Shown in pieces: positions 9,077 to 18,362 of a stretch of DNA of 64,000 nt (position 1 is the stretch's first letter; every line of letters starts with the position of its first letter). The DNA is from Clostridium luticellarii (GTDB lineage Bacteria; Bacillota; Clostridia; Clostridiales; Clostridiaceae): contig NZ_PVXP01000003.1 in NCBI RefSeq assembly GCF_002995845.1, forward strand, positions 79,645-143,644. The letters are read 5' to 3'. The notes beneath the pieces were generated by a model, which ran no database searches, was not told the DNA's origin, and saw only the letters and a program-made list of their open reading frames with translations. The position numbers and the translations under genes were made by a program.

Positions 9077-10588
9077 TTAAGCCAGTATATTTACATTATT
9101 TTCATCATAATAATCATCCTGTGTTAGTTCTTCAGGTGATACACCATCTACAGTTAAATTCTTTCCTTTACTGTTTCCCTGATTTTGCTGTCCTTTCCTG
9201 CTTTCATCTCTGAAGTAGGTAGTATCCTCATTGTATAGATTTAAAGAAAAGCTCTGAATTTTTATGTCGTTTCCCTGTAGTTTGTTTGACAGATCCTGCA
9301 GATTGTAATTCAAAAGATTGTAGGTATCCTGATTGGAGGCTGTGATGGCCGCTTTCATTTTACCTGCTTCCATAACCAGGTTTATGGTGATTTCACCTAA
9401 CTCCCTTGGATTTATCTTCACCGTCAATTGCTTCACATTGTTAAGATCCATGTACTTTAAAGTTTTTATAATATCAGAAGTAAAAGAATCCCTGTTTATA
9501 ACCAAATTTTTTAAATTCTCCAGAGTATTGTCTCCATTTATGTTTGTAAATTGTGACATGAAATTAGCGGCCTTTGCAATCTTGTCTTTACTTCCACCAT
9601 CTATTAGATTTTTCAATATTTCATCTTCACTTCCGGTAAAATTTCCGCTGCCCTTGTCACCTGATTTGTCAGAACTATTCTGGGACATATTGGAGTTTTG
9701 AGAGGATGTCAGTGCATTATTCAAATTTGATTCTATATTTCCATTTTGAGGAGATGCCAGAGCATTGTTTAATCCTGACTGAGCCTTCTGGTTAACATTC
9801 TGAAGTACAAATCCAGTAAGATCAGCACTCAGCTTTTCTCCTGCACTATCTGTATTCATCTGCGCCAGCAGAGCCAGATTTATCTCACTTTTTATCTTGT
9901 TATATAAATTTTGTTCCAAATCTGCACTCTGTGACAGTTTAGACAAAATAGCACTTCTTAGCTTTTCAGCTGATTTTTCACTGAACTCCTTGCTCAATCC
10001 AAGTTTTTGCAGTATATCAAAGAATTCACCTGCATTTTTTTCCACTATTTTATCTATTGTACTTTTGCCTGATGCATTCTTGTCCTCCACTGTATTATCC
10101 GACACTATGGATTGGAGATTTTTTAAAATATCACTGCTTATACTGTCACTTATTTTATCTATGGTTCCTTCAATAGTGTCTTTTGAATTTTCCCCATTGA
10201 AAAGCAGTACGTTCAAAAGATATACCAAGCTGTTCCTGTCTATATTTCCTTTGGAGACTTCATCCTCTATCTTCTGTATATCTTCATCGCTGAATCCTGC
10301 TTCTTTTAATTCCTCCTTCAGTTTTTTATCTAAAACTTCATCTTTGCTGTCACCATTATCCCGGGAAGAAATTTTATTTTCATCTGAATGATCTGCTACT
10401 TTTCCTGTAGATGTATTTTCATCTGAACTCCTGGAATTCTCTGAAATTTCCTGAGTGGATTTTTTTAAGGCACTTTTAAAATCACTTCCGCTGCTGACCT
10501 GGGATCTGTCAGTAGAAAATGTACTTGATGTACTGCCTACAGCAGCTGTTTTTGTATTAATTGCCGCTGCAAAATTTATACCTGTCAT
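9077..10588 (-). CDS. fliK: Flagellar hook-length control protein FliK
   Basis: FliK measures hook length and triggers the export specificity switch in FlhB. The long Ser/Asn/Lys-rich N-terminal region (about residues 1-370) is typical of the ruler part. The conserved C-terminal domain is present near residues 385-455 with QLTVKINPRELGEITINLVM. I place the start at the ATG at 10588, after AAAGGAGGTGAATAAA; the GTG three codons earlier lies inside that ribosome site. The neighbours fliJ and flgD support the call. Confidence 0.92.
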   Translation of the reverse strand: MTGINFAAAINTKTAAVGSTSSTFSTDRSQVSSGSDFKSALKKSTQEISENSRSSDENTSTGKVADHSDENKISSRDNGDSKDEVLDKKLKEELKEAGFSDEDIQKIEDEVSKGNIDRNSLVYLLNVLLFNGENSKDTIEGTIDKISDSISSDILKNLQSIVSDNTVEDKNASGKSTIDKIVEKNAGEFFDILQKLGLSKEFSEKSAEKLRSAILSKLSQSADLEQNLYNKIKSEINLALLAQMNTDSAGEKLSADLTGFVLQNVNQKAQSGLNNALASPQNGNIESNLNNALTSSQNSNMSQNSSDKSGDKGSGNFTGSEDEILKNLIDGGSKDKIAKAANFMSQFTNINGDNTLENLKNLVINRDSFTSDIIKTLKYMDLNNVKQLTVKINPRELGEITINLVMEAGKMKAAITASNQDTYNLLNYNLQDLSNKLQGNDIKIQSFSLNLYNEDTTYFRDESRKGQQNQGNSKGKNLTVDGVSPEELTQDDYYDENNVNILA

Positions 10589-10638
10589 TTTATTCACCTC
10601 CTTTCATATATTTCAAAACAACAATTTATATAAAATTA

Positions 10639-11073
10639 TTATCTTGTACCAAAATTTCTCATAAATCCATAGAGGGCAAATTCATCATTCAACTTCTGCT
10701 CTATTTTATTCTGTTCCTGCACAAAGGCCCTGTATCCTTTGTCCTTCAATATCTCTACTGTCTTTCTGTCAATTTGTCTCTGCTTCAGTTCTTCTCTTTT
10801 CCCCTCTACGATCTTTTCTTTTCTGCTGAGTTCCCGGGAGGTTTCATCTATATTATAGTTAAGGGCATTTATATAAATATGTGTTATCTTCTGCTCTATG
10901 ACAGATGCAGGCAAAGGCCTGTTTTTATACTCATTGTATTTTTCCTCCAGGTCGGTGAGCTTTTTCTTCACCTTTATCCTTTCACCCTGGGCCTTTTGAA
11001 ATTCCATTTTACTTTCATCTTCCTTGTCGATCCTAATATCCAAGAGCTTCTGCAATTTAAACTTGTACTTCAT
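10639..11073 (-). CDS. fliJ: Flagellar export chaperone FliJ
   Basis: FliJ is a coiled-coil cytoplasmic protein that works with the FliI ATPase in export. The protein begins MKYKFKLQKLLDIRIDKEDE, the normal FliJ start, and is almost entirely heptad-rich coiled coil. The reading frame is open further upstream into fliI, but the ATG at 11073 has CAGGAG at workable spacing and gives the standard 144-residue length. The gene lies 19 bases after the fliI stop. Confidence 0.9.
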   Translation of the reverse strand: MKYKFKLQKLLDIRIDKEDESKMEFQKAQGERIKVKKKLTDLEEKYNEYKNRPLPASVIEQKITHIYINALNYNIDETSRELSRKEKIVEGKREELKQRQIDRKTVEILKDKGYRAFVQEQNKIEQKLNDEFALYGFMRNFGTR

Positions 11074-11092
11074 AAATTTTTCATCTCCTGTT

Positions 11093-12400
11093 TCAGCTGA
11101 ACATATTTTCCAATCTGTCTGTACTGTCTTTAAGTGTCGAATACTCATCCATCTTCTGCTTTAAATAATCAACAAGCGGTTCATAATATTTTATAGCCAT
11201 GTCCACTTTTTTATTGTTCCCCTTCACATAGGCACCTATATTTATCAAATCCTCTGAATTTCTATATGTAGACAGCATATCCCTGGCAAAGGAGGCACTT
11301 TTTCTGTGTTCTTCCGTAGTTACTTCAGGCATGAGCCTGCTTATACTTGCCAGTATATCTATTGCAGGGTAGTGATTTTTATTTGCCAGAGCCCTGGACA
11401 GCACTATATGACCATCCAGTATGCTTCTCACTGCATCTGCAATGGGTTCATTCAAATCATCTCCATCCACAAGCACCGTATAAAAAGCAGTTATAGAGCC
11501 TTTGTCAGACATGCCAGCCCTCTCCATAAGCCTGGGAAGTTTCGCAAACACAGATGGAGTATAACCTTTTGTAGCCGGAGGTTCCCCTACGGCAAGTCCT
11601 ATTTCTCTCTGGGCCATGGCAAACCTGGTGACGGAATCCATCATCAGTATTACTTTTTTCCCTTTATCCCTGAAATATTCCGCAATGGCAGTGGCTGTAA
11701 ATGCACCCTTTAATCTGACCAGTGCCGGCTTGTCGGAAGTGGCACACACTATTATGGATTTTTTAAGTCCTTCTTCTCCCAGATCCTGTTCTATAAAATC
11801 TTTTACTTCTCTTCCTCTTTCTCCTATAAGCGCTATTACATTTACATCCGCTTCCGCATATCTGGCAATCATGCCGAGAGTGGTGCTTTTCCCGACTCCG
11901 CTTCCTGCAAATATACCAATTCTCTGGCCCTCTCCGCAGGTCAGAAAACCATCTATGGCACGTATGCCTGTGGAAATGGAACTGCTTATTCTTCTTCTTT
12001 TAAGGGGATCAGGAGGTTCTGCATCCAATTCATAAAAACTGCCCTCATGTACGGGCTCTCCATTAAGTGGATTGCCAAGCCCATCCAGAACCTTTCCAAA
12101 CAGTTCTTCTGAACACTCTACATTTAGATGTCTTCTCTCAGGAACTACCCTGCATCCCGGAGAAATCCCGGTAAGCTCCCCAAGCGGCATAAGTATCACA
12201 TCATCTTCTTCAAAGCCCACCACTTCACAGACAATTTTATGATTTTCTTCATTGTAAATGCTGCAGACTTCCCCTATAAAGGCCTTTATTCCCTGCACTT
12301 CTATGGTAAGTCCTATGACTTTTTTTACAGTTCCCTCCTGATAAGAAAAATTAGCTTCGCCTATTCTGTTGTTCAACTCCTGAAAGTTTAAATTTATCAC
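11093..12400 (-). CDS. fliI: Flagellum-specific ATPase FliI
   Basis: FliI is the F1-beta-like ATPase that energises substrate unloading at the export gate. The Walker A motif GSGVGKST and Walker B-type ILMMDSVTRFAMAQRE are clear, as is the FliI/YscN signature VGEPPATKGYTPSVFAKLPR. I favour the GTG start at 12400, preceded by AAAGGTGATGATTTG; a TTG eight codons upstream is possible but has no ribosome site. fliH and fliJ flank it. Confidence 0.96.
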   Translation of the reverse strand: MINLNFQELNNRIGEANFSYQEGTVKKVIGLTIEVQGIKAFIGEVCSIYNEENHKIVCEVVGFEEDDVILMPLGELTGISPGCRVVPERRHLNVECSEELFGKVLDGLGNPLNGEPVHEGSFYELDAEPPDPLKRRRISSSISTGIRAIDGFLTCGEGQRIGIFAGSGVGKSTTLGMIARYAEADVNVIALIGERGREVKDFIEQDLGEEGLKKSIIVCATSDKPALVRLKGAFTATAIAEYFRDKGKKVILMMDSVTRFAMAQREIGLAVGEPPATKGYTPSVFAKLPRLMERAGMSDKGSITAFYTVLVDGDDLNEPIADAVRSILDGHIVLSRALANKNHYPAIDILASISRLMPEVTTEEHRKSASFARDMLSTYRNSEDLINIGAYVKGNNKKVDMAIKYYEPLVDYLKQKMDEYSTLKDSTDRLENMFS

Positions 12401-12430
12401 CAAATCATCACCTTTGTGGAACAAAATTGA

Positions 12431-13198
12431 TTATTTCACATCACTAAATATATCCTTCAGCTTCTTCATGGCTATATCTACAGATAAGACAACCTTCCCG
12501 CTGTCTCTTTCTATAATCACACCGCCTTCTTCTATGCTTTCATCGGGTATTACAAATATATCACCCTTAAAAGGAAGCTGTTCCTTCCATCTGCCAATTT
12601 GTTCTCTGAATTCACTGCAGTATTTCTCTCTGCTCTTCACAATAAAAGTCCTGGAATCCTTGGCCTGAGAAAGGGCATCAAAAACCATGTTATTCAAACT
12701 GTCTTTATCTTTAATTTCCCGCTTTAAAATAGTTTCCACTGTATTTATCATGAATTTTTTTATTTCAGCTTCTTTTTCCATGAGATACCTGTTTTTTTCC
12801 TCTACGGCAGCTCTCAAAACCGCATCAGCCCTGTCCCTTATAGCTTTGCCCTCAGCTTGGGCCTTTTCTATATTTTTGACATAACCTTCATCATAGGCAT
12901 TTTTAAAGCCCTCATCATGCCCCTTTTTCTCTCCATCTTCATAGCCCTTCTTACTGGCGGCAGCATAAGCTTTTTCTTTAATTTCCCTGGCTTGAATTTT
13001 GGCATCAGAAAGTATTTTTTCCCTATCCACTGCGGCACCCTTCATCATGGTCTTTATTAAATTGTCATAATCATTCACAGGTGAACTTTCGTGGTTTTCA
13101 CTTTTTTTAACAGTATGTTTTTTGAATATGGTGACTACGTTCTGTACTCCGCTTTCATCTATACTGCTGCCCTTTATAATTTTATACGATGATCGCAT
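12431..13198 (-). CDS. fliH: Flagellar export regulator FliH
   Basis: FliH binds and regulates the FliI ATPase and links it to the C ring. About residues 50-130 form a charged coiled coil with Gly-rich spacing (KKGYEDGEKKGHDEGFKNAY) typical of FliH, and the C-terminal half is the V-ATPase E-subunit-like domain. The ATG at 13198 is preceded by AGAGGTGGAG; a GTG three codons earlier overlaps that site. The start overlaps the end of fliG by 17 bases, suggesting coupled translation. Confidence 0.9.
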   Translation of the reverse strand: MRSSYKIIKGSSIDESGVQNVVTIFKKHTVKKSENHESSPVNDYDNLIKTMMKGAAVDREKILSDAKIQAREIKEKAYAAASKKGYEDGEKKGHDEGFKNAYDEGYVKNIEKAQAEGKAIRDRADAVLRAAVEEKNRYLMEKEAEIKKFMINTVETILKREIKDKDSLNNMVFDALSQAKDSRTFIVKSREKYCSEFREQIGRWKEQLPFKGDIFVIPDESIEEGGVIIERDSGKVVLSVDIAMKKLKDIFSDVK

Positions 13199-14198
13199 CT
13201 TCTCCACCTCTTGCCATAACTACTTCTCCTGCTTCATCCAGCCTTCTTATAATATTTACAATACCCTGCTGTGCTTTTTCTACATCCATCAGTCTCACAG
13301 GTCCCAGGAATTCGATATCCTCTTTCAATGCTGCTGAAGCCCTCTTGGATTGGTTCCTGAATATACATTCAGCTACCTCTTCGGAACAGCCTTTAAGCGC
13401 AAGGGAAAGATCCTTTGAATCCACTTCTCTAAGAACTCTCTGAATAGATACATCATCAAGGGTGACAATATCCTCAAATACAAACATGGACTCCCTGACT
13501 TTTTCTGCCAGTTCCGCATCTTCTTTCTCCAGGCCCTCCGTAATATTCTTTTCAGTAGATCTATCTACCTGATTCAGTATATCCACAATGGTCTGGACGC
13601 CACCGATCACCTTCATATCGGACCTAACCACAGAGGACAGTTTATCATCAAGCACCTTTTCTATCTCCTTCACCACATCATGTGAAGTAGTACTCATTGT
13701 TGCAATTCTGTAGGATACTTCCGCCTGGACATTTTCAGGAAGTGCTGAAAGTATCTGTCCCGCCTTATCCGCTTGAAGATAGCAGAGTATGAGAGCTATA
13801 GTCTGGGGATGTTCATCTGATATTATGTTCAAGAGCTGGTGGGCATCTGCCTTTCTGGCTATGGCAAAAGGTCTGAACTGCTGGGTCGCTTCTGTAACTT
13901 TATCCAGTATCTCAATGGCCCTTTGACTTCCAAGAGCTTTTGACAGAAGATTTCTGGCATATTCTATACCGCCCTCCAGCAGATAATCCTTGGCCTTGTT
14001 CATCTGAACAAATTCCTCAAGTATTTCCTTTTTTTGATCCGACTTAACCGAGCTTATATTGGCTATTTCATAAGTTATCTTCTGTATCTCAGCATCCGGC
14101 AATTTCTTAATTATACCTGCGGCTGCTTCTGGCCCAAGAGTTATGAATAATATGGCCGCCTTTTGAACTCCAGTTAATTTTTGATTGTCTCTAGCCAT
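13182..14198 (-). CDS. fliG: Flagellar motor switch protein FliG
   Basis: FliG is the switch protein on the cytoplasmic face of the MS ring and the stator-facing torque surface. The N-terminal domain (LTGVQKAAILFITLGPEAAA), the middle EHPQTIALIL motif near residue 125 and the charged C-terminal torque helix region (KDLSLALKGCSEEVAECIF) are all present. Length (338 residues) is normal. The ATG at 14198 follows AGAGGTGATAAAA; the frame is open three codons further to a GTG. It follows fliF by about five bases. Confidence 0.97.
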   Translation of the reverse strand: MARDNQKLTGVQKAAILFITLGPEAAAGIIKKLPDAEIQKITYEIANISSVKSDQKKEILEEFVQMNKAKDYLLEGGIEYARNLLSKALGSQRAIEILDKVTEATQQFRPFAIARKADAHQLLNIISDEHPQTIALILCYLQADKAGQILSALPENVQAEVSYRIATMSTTSHDVVKEIEKVLDDKLSSVVRSDMKVIGGVQTIVDILNQVDRSTEKNITEGLEKEDAELAEKVRESMFVFEDIVTLDDVSIQRVLREVDSKDLSLALKGCSEEVAECIFRNQSKRASAALKEDIEFLGPVRLMDVEKAQQGIVNIIRRLDEAGEVVMARGGEDAIIV

Positions 14199-14203
14199 TT
14201 TTA

Positions 14204-15790
14204 TCACCTCTCATCCTCTGCCATCCACGATTTTATTATATCTACAACTTGATCAGGCTTGTTTTTGGCATATTTCTTTATTTCATTTTCAATATGGGTA
14301 TCTTCATCTTCTTTTTCAAGCTCCAGCGGATTGAATTTAGGCTTTTCTTTAACCTGGGTCTCATCCCCTACAACTGTATCTATGCCCTGAGGCTCCATTT
14401 CCTCATCAAACAAATCCTCTTCCTCATGCTTTCTTCTCCAGAGTACAACTCCAACTATAACAGCAATTACAGCTGCTGCAATTCCTCCTATAATAGCGAA
14501 AAGTCTGTTTCTCCTTGCCTGTTGTTCTGCCTGATTCATGGCATTCATATCCTTCTGCGCATTATCCTGGGCTGTAGTATCAAAAGGTATTCCCTCCACA
14601 CTTATGGTATCTCCCCTGTTGGCATCATATCCTATGGCAGAAACCGCCAGATTTCTTATTGCAGTTGTAGTAGCATCGTCCACATTTCCGTCCAGTGCTA
14701 CAGAAGCAGTAAGCCTTTTTACACTTCCCGGCGCTTTCACAGTTTTCTGCTCCACCTTGGATACATCATAATTTCTGGTAACTTCATTATTGGTGGAATT
14801 TCCATTATTTCCAGTGGTATTTATGGTATTGCTCATATTGTTGTCCACAGGACTGGCACCTGCATTATCAGTTCCTCCTGTGTTTGTACTGTTTACCGTG
14901 TGTTCACTTACCACTGCAGTCCTGTTTGGATCATAAGTTGTGGCGTCCTGCTGTACGGCATCAAAATCAAGATCCGCATTCACCTGTACCTGAACCTTGT
15001 TTTTTCCATATACAGTTTCCAGCATACTTAAAAGTCTTTTTTCCATGTCCTTTTCATACTGCTGCTTAAGCTGCTGCTGTTTTTCCGCCGGCACAGTGCT
15101 GTCCTCTGCATTGCCATTTTCATCCTGATACAGATTTTTAGACAAAAGATTCATTTTATCATCTATGACCTGGACATTTTCTTTAGGTATATTCTTTACA
15201 CCTCCAGATACAAGTGCCACCAAAGCTTTCACCTGATCCTGGCTGAGCTGCTGTCCGCTTTTCAGTTTCAGTGTTACCGAAGCACTTCCCGGCTGAGTGT
15301 CTTTCACAAATTCAGTATCATCAGGAAGTACCAGGTGCACTCTGGCGTCCTGAACCTGCGGAAGGGCTTTTATAGTTCTCTCCAGTTCTCCCTGCAGTGC
15401 CCTCTGATAATTTACCTTTATCTCGGCATCCGTAGTACCAAGATTGGTTTTATCAAATAATTCAAATCCCTGGCTTCCATTGGTAAGCTGCACTTCTGAA
15501 AGTACCTTCATTCTGTCACTGTCCACTTCATCCTTAGGTACCAAAATTGAATTTCCTTCCACTTTAACATCTACTTTGTCATCTTGGAGTTTTTTATACA
15601 CTGCTGCTGAATCAGTCTGATTCATATTTGAGAAAAGTACTGCATATTTTTTCTTTCCCAAGGATATTCCTCCAAATATGACTGCCGCTATAAGCCCTGC
15701 TGCTATAACTCCAAAAGCTATCTTTTTATTTCTACTCAAATTTTTCCATCTGTCCATTAGATTCTTTAAAAATTGTGATAGCTTATCCAT
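14204..15790 (-). CDS. fliF: MS-ring protein FliF
   Basis: FliF forms the MS ring, the base on which the flagellum assembles. Two membrane spans are visible, at about residues 22-46 and 432-454, bracketing a large periplasmic-side domain with ring-building motifs (YKKLQDDKVDVKVEGNSILV, and PQVQDARVHLVLPDDTEFV). The acidic C-terminal tail binds FliG. The linker at about 295-345 is Asn/Thr/Gly-rich. The ATG follows GAGGGAG at a slightly long spacing. Confidence 0.97.
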   Translation of the reverse strand: MDKLSQFLKNLMDRWKNLSRNKKIAFGVIAAGLIAAVIFGGISLGKKKYAVLFSNMNQTDSAAVYKKLQDDKVDVKVEGNSILVPKDEVDSDRMKVLSEVQLTNGSQGFELFDKTNLGTTDAEIKVNYQRALQGELERTIKALPQVQDARVHLVLPDDTEFVKDTQPGSASVTLKLKSGQQLSQDQVKALVALVSGGVKNIPKENVQVIDDKMNLLSKNLYQDENGNAEDSTVPAEKQQQLKQQYEKDMEKRLLSMLETVYGKNKVQVQVNADLDFDAVQQDATTYDPNRTAVVSEHTVNSTNTGGTDNAGASPVDNNMSNTINTTGNNGNSTNNEVTRNYDVSKVEQKTVKAPGSVKRLTASVALDGNVDDATTTAIRNLAVSAIGYDANRGDTISVEGIPFDTTAQDNAQKDMNAMNQAEQQARRNRLFAIIGGIAAAVIAVIVGVVLWRRKHEEEDLFDEEMEPQGIDTVVGDETQVKEKPKFNPLELEKEDEDTHIENEIKKYAKNKPDQVVDIIKSWMAEDER

Positions 15791-15806
15791 TTAATTAGCA
15801 CTCCCT

Positions 15807-16175
15807 CTATAACTGTGTTCTATTCAACTCCTGATATGCATCTACCAATTTGTTTCTGATCTGTACTGCCAGTTCCAGTGACATCTTGGCCTGTTCTGTA
15901 TCCAGCATTACGTTATGTATATCCGTTCTATCCCCTTCTATAAGTTCCTGGGTACTGTTATCTGCCTGTAACTGCTGTCTGTTTACTTCATCCAGCTTGC
16001 TTTTGAGCATGGATGAAAAATCGGATATGCTGCTGTCCGTATCTGTGTCTCCATCTATTTTGGCATCATCCGATATGGTATTGCCTGCTGAGATATTGCT
16101 GCTTACATTACTGCCCTGTACAGTTTTGTTGAAATCAAATATACTGCTGTCAGGTACATACTCATTTATTCTCAT
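15807..16175 (-). CDS. fliE: Flagellar hook-basal body protein FliE
   Basis: FliE joins the MS ring to the proximal rod. The conserved C-terminal half (FSSMLKSKLDEVNRQQLQAD, then MLDTEQAKMSLELAVQIRNK) is clear. The N-terminal 45 residues are a Ser/Asp-rich extension. The ATG follows AGGAGGATGG. It lies between flgC and fliF as in other Gram-positive operons. Confidence 0.94.
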   Translation of the reverse strand: MRINEYVPDSSIFDFNKTVQGSNVSSNISAGNTISDDAKIDGDTDTDSSISDFSSMLKSKLDEVNRQQLQADNSTQELIEGDRTDIHNVMLDTEQAKMSLELAVQIRNKLVDAYQELNRTQL

Positions 16176-16193
16176 ATATACACCATCCTCCTA

Positions 16194-16625
16194 TTATTTC
16201 CCTATTTCCAGAGCTTTTGAAAACATGCTCTTTTCTGCATTAACGGCACTTACATTCGCCTCATAGGATCTTGTAGCCACCATCATATCCGCCATCTCAT
16301 TCAATATGTTTACATTAGGCATGGATACATATCCATCTGCATCTGCATCAGGATTAGCAGGATCATATACTCTTCTGAGCGGTGAAGGATCTTCCACCAC
16401 CCCTATGGCCTTCACTCCCATAGGTACCTGAGTATATTGTCCATTCTTATTCAATTCACTGTTCAGATTCTCCTGGAACACAGCAACCTTTCTTCTATAT
16501 GGCTGTCCATCAGCTCCCCTTGTAGTCTCTGCATTGGCCATGTTGGAAGCTATGGTATCCATTCTTAGCCTTTCTGCCGAAAGTCCGCTGGCACTTATTC
16601 TCAGCGTATTGAAAGCTTCAATCAT
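16194..16625 (-). CDS. flgC: Flagellar rod protein FlgC
   Basis: FlgC is a proximal rod component. The N-terminus ([20 protein letters not shown] followed by [12 protein letters not shown]) and C-terminal helix ([20 protein letters not shown]) are the family hallmarks, and the length of 143 residues is normal. The ATG follows GAGGAGGAGCAGATTT. It is the second gene of the operon. Confidence 0.97.
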   Translation of the reverse strand: MIEAFNTLRISASGLSAERLRMDTIASNMANAETTRGADGQPYRRKVAVFQENLNSELNKNGQYTQVPMGVKAIGVVEDPSPLRRVYDPANPDADADGYVSMPNVNILNEMADMMVATRSYEANVSAVNAEKSMFSKALEIGK

Positions 16626-16650
16626 AAATCTGCTCCTCCTCTACTATTTA

Positions 16651-17052
16651 TTACTTTCCATCTATTACATATCTTCTCATGGACAACTTGTTGTTTACCT
16701 GGGTTACAAGTGCATTGTACATGAGGGCATTAGCCGACTGATTCACCATTTCATTGTCAATATCCACATTGTTTCCATCCTCATTCATGCTGGTGCTGTC
16801 ATCTGTCTTCACATTTACGGAACCATATTCACTGTTTACCTTTATATGCTTTTCATCATCCGTTTTAAGTTCCAGATCATCCACACTTTTTTTCAAGGAT
16901 TCTTCAAAAGTGACATATTTTCTCTTATACCCTTCGGTATTTATATTGGCCATATTATCAGCCGTGGCCTCACTCCTGGCCTGGGATGCATCCAGACCCT
17001 TCTGCAAGAGGTCATATACCAATTCATCTTTAGGCAACTGTGATATATTCAA
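16651..17052 (-). CDS. flgB: Flagellar rod protein FlgB
   Basis: FlgB is a proximal rod protein and here the first gene of the flagellar operon. It shows the rod signature ARSEATADNMANINTEGYKR and the YNALVTQVNNKLSMRRYVI C-terminal helix. The start is TTG, seven bases after GAGGGAT. The 400 bases upstream hold the probable promoter and the flagellin terminator. Confidence 0.96.
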   Translation of the reverse strand: MNISQLPKDELVYDLLQKGLDASQARSEATADNMANINTEGYKRKYVTFEESLKKSVDDLELKTDDEKHIKVNSEYGSVNVKTDDSTSMNEDGNNVDIDNEMVNQSANALMYNALVTQVNNKLSMRRYVIDGK

Positions 17053-17083
17053 TTATTGATCCCTCTTTCCACACTATTTTTTT

Positions 17084-17112
17084 ATAGTATTTTACAAAAA
17101 ATTCATTCACAA
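17084..17112 (-). promoter_or_regulatory. Probable vegetative promoter of the flagellar operon
   Basis: On the minus strand TTGTGA and TACTAT are separated by exactly 17 bases, about 32 bases before the flgB start. The fit to the housekeeping consensus is moderate. The whole 17053-17461 gap is AT-rich; besides this and the flagellin terminator I see nothing else in it. Confidence 0.4.
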
Positions 17113-17394
17113 ATTGTAGGTATAGTTAATAATTTAATTTTATTTTACTTTATATTAAAATCTTATTTTAATATAATTTATAATATCACAAAATTGTATG
17201 TTAATGCTATAATTATATGAAATTTTTCCTAATTATTATAAATTTTTATTAAAAATGCTCCCTTATTTTGCAACTAATATTACACAAATATATACATATT
17301 ATTCCCTTTTACATCTTCATTTTTTATTTTCCACTATTTATATTATATTTATATTATATTTATGTTATTTAACATAAATATCTAGATTTTTTTT

Positions 17395-17446
17395 AAAAAA
17401 AATAAAATACTGTTTGAAAACAAAACATATCCTGTTTTCAAACAGT
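17395..17446 (-). terminator. Flagellin gene terminator
   Basis: A perfect 14-base inverted repeat (ACTGTTTGAAAACA at 17409-17422 and its complement at 17433-17446) lies just after the flagellin stop. On the minus strand it is followed by TATTTTATTTTTTTT. This is a strong intrinsic terminator that separates flagellin from the basal-body operon. Confidence 0.9.
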
Positions 17447-17461
17447 ACTATAACTTAAAAA

Positions 17462-18319
17462 TTATTTTCTGATGTTTTCCAGTATTTTAAGCACATCCTG
17501 AGGAAGTTTATTGGCCTGGGCAATCATGGCAGTAGATGCTTCCATAATTATACCTTCTTTTGAGTAATTGGTTATTTCTTCCGCTATATCCGCATCACTC
17601 AAGTCACTGTCTGCACTAATCATCTGATCAGTTAAATTCTGCATATTGTAATAACTGGTTTCAAATTTATTTTCCAGTGCACCATATTTGCTTCTATAAG
17701 AAACAATCCTGCTTAAAGTACTGTCTATTGTCCCCAAAGTATCATCTATGTTTCCATCCAGTACATCTTTACCCTCACCGCTTCTAATTGAATATAAATC
17801 CGGTATGTCGCCCTGTCCACTGTCGGTCAAATCCAACTGTGGTATATCCGTACTTTCCCCTGCATTGGCTCCTGTTGGCATATTCAAGACTTTATCCTCC
17901 CCATTTTGAGCCAGCAGTTTCAATCCGTTGAATTCTGTCTGATCAGCTGTGGAACTTATTCCATCCAGCATCTGATCTATCTCATTTTGTATTACACTCT
18001 TATCTTCCGGGGTGGTTGTCCCATTGCCAGCCTGTAGGGTAAGCTGTCTTATCCTCTGAATCATGCTGGTAATTTCCTGAAGGCCGCCCTCTGCAGTCTG
18101 GAGCATGCTCACCCCGTCCTGAACATTTCTGGCGGCAGCTTGAAGTCCGCCTATCTGTAGTTTCATATTCTGACTTTGCACCATGCCGCTGGGGTTGTCC
18201 TTGGCACTATTTAATTTAAGGCCGCTGGAAATTCTAAGTGAATTCCCGCTTTGTCTGCTCAAAGCTTGATTCTGTAGAAAATTCATAGTCAATGCAGGCA
18301 TATTATAGCTTATTCTCAT
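17462..18319 (-). CDS. hag: Flagellin
   Basis: This is the filament subunit. The conserved D0/D1 N-terminal helix region (LRISSGLKLNSAKDNPSGM; LTLQAGNGTTTPEDKSVIQN) and C-terminal helix (SKEGIIMEASTAMIAQANKL) bracket a short variable centre, giving a compact 285-residue protein. The FNGLKLL motif is also seen. The ATG follows AAGAGGAGTGGAATTTT. Only 43 bases separate it from the upstream cell-wall-binding gene and no promoter is seen in that gap, so it may be read from that gene's promoter. Confidence 0.95.
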   Translation of the reverse strand: MRISYNMPALTMNFLQNQALSRQSGNSLRISSGLKLNSAKDNPSGMVQSQNMKLQIGGLQAAARNVQDGVSMLQTAEGGLQEITSMIQRIRQLTLQAGNGTTTPEDKSVIQNEIDQMLDGISSTADQTEFNGLKLLAQNGEDKVLNMPTGANAGESTDIPQLDLTDSGQGDIPDLYSIRSGEGKDVLDGNIDDTLGTIDSTLSRIVSYRSKYGALENKFETSYYNMQNLTDQMISADSDLSDADIAEEITNYSKEGIIMEASTAMIAQANKLPQDVLKILENIRK

Positions 18320-18362
18320 AAAATTCCACTCCTCTTAATTCATAGAATATTTTTTTCAATTC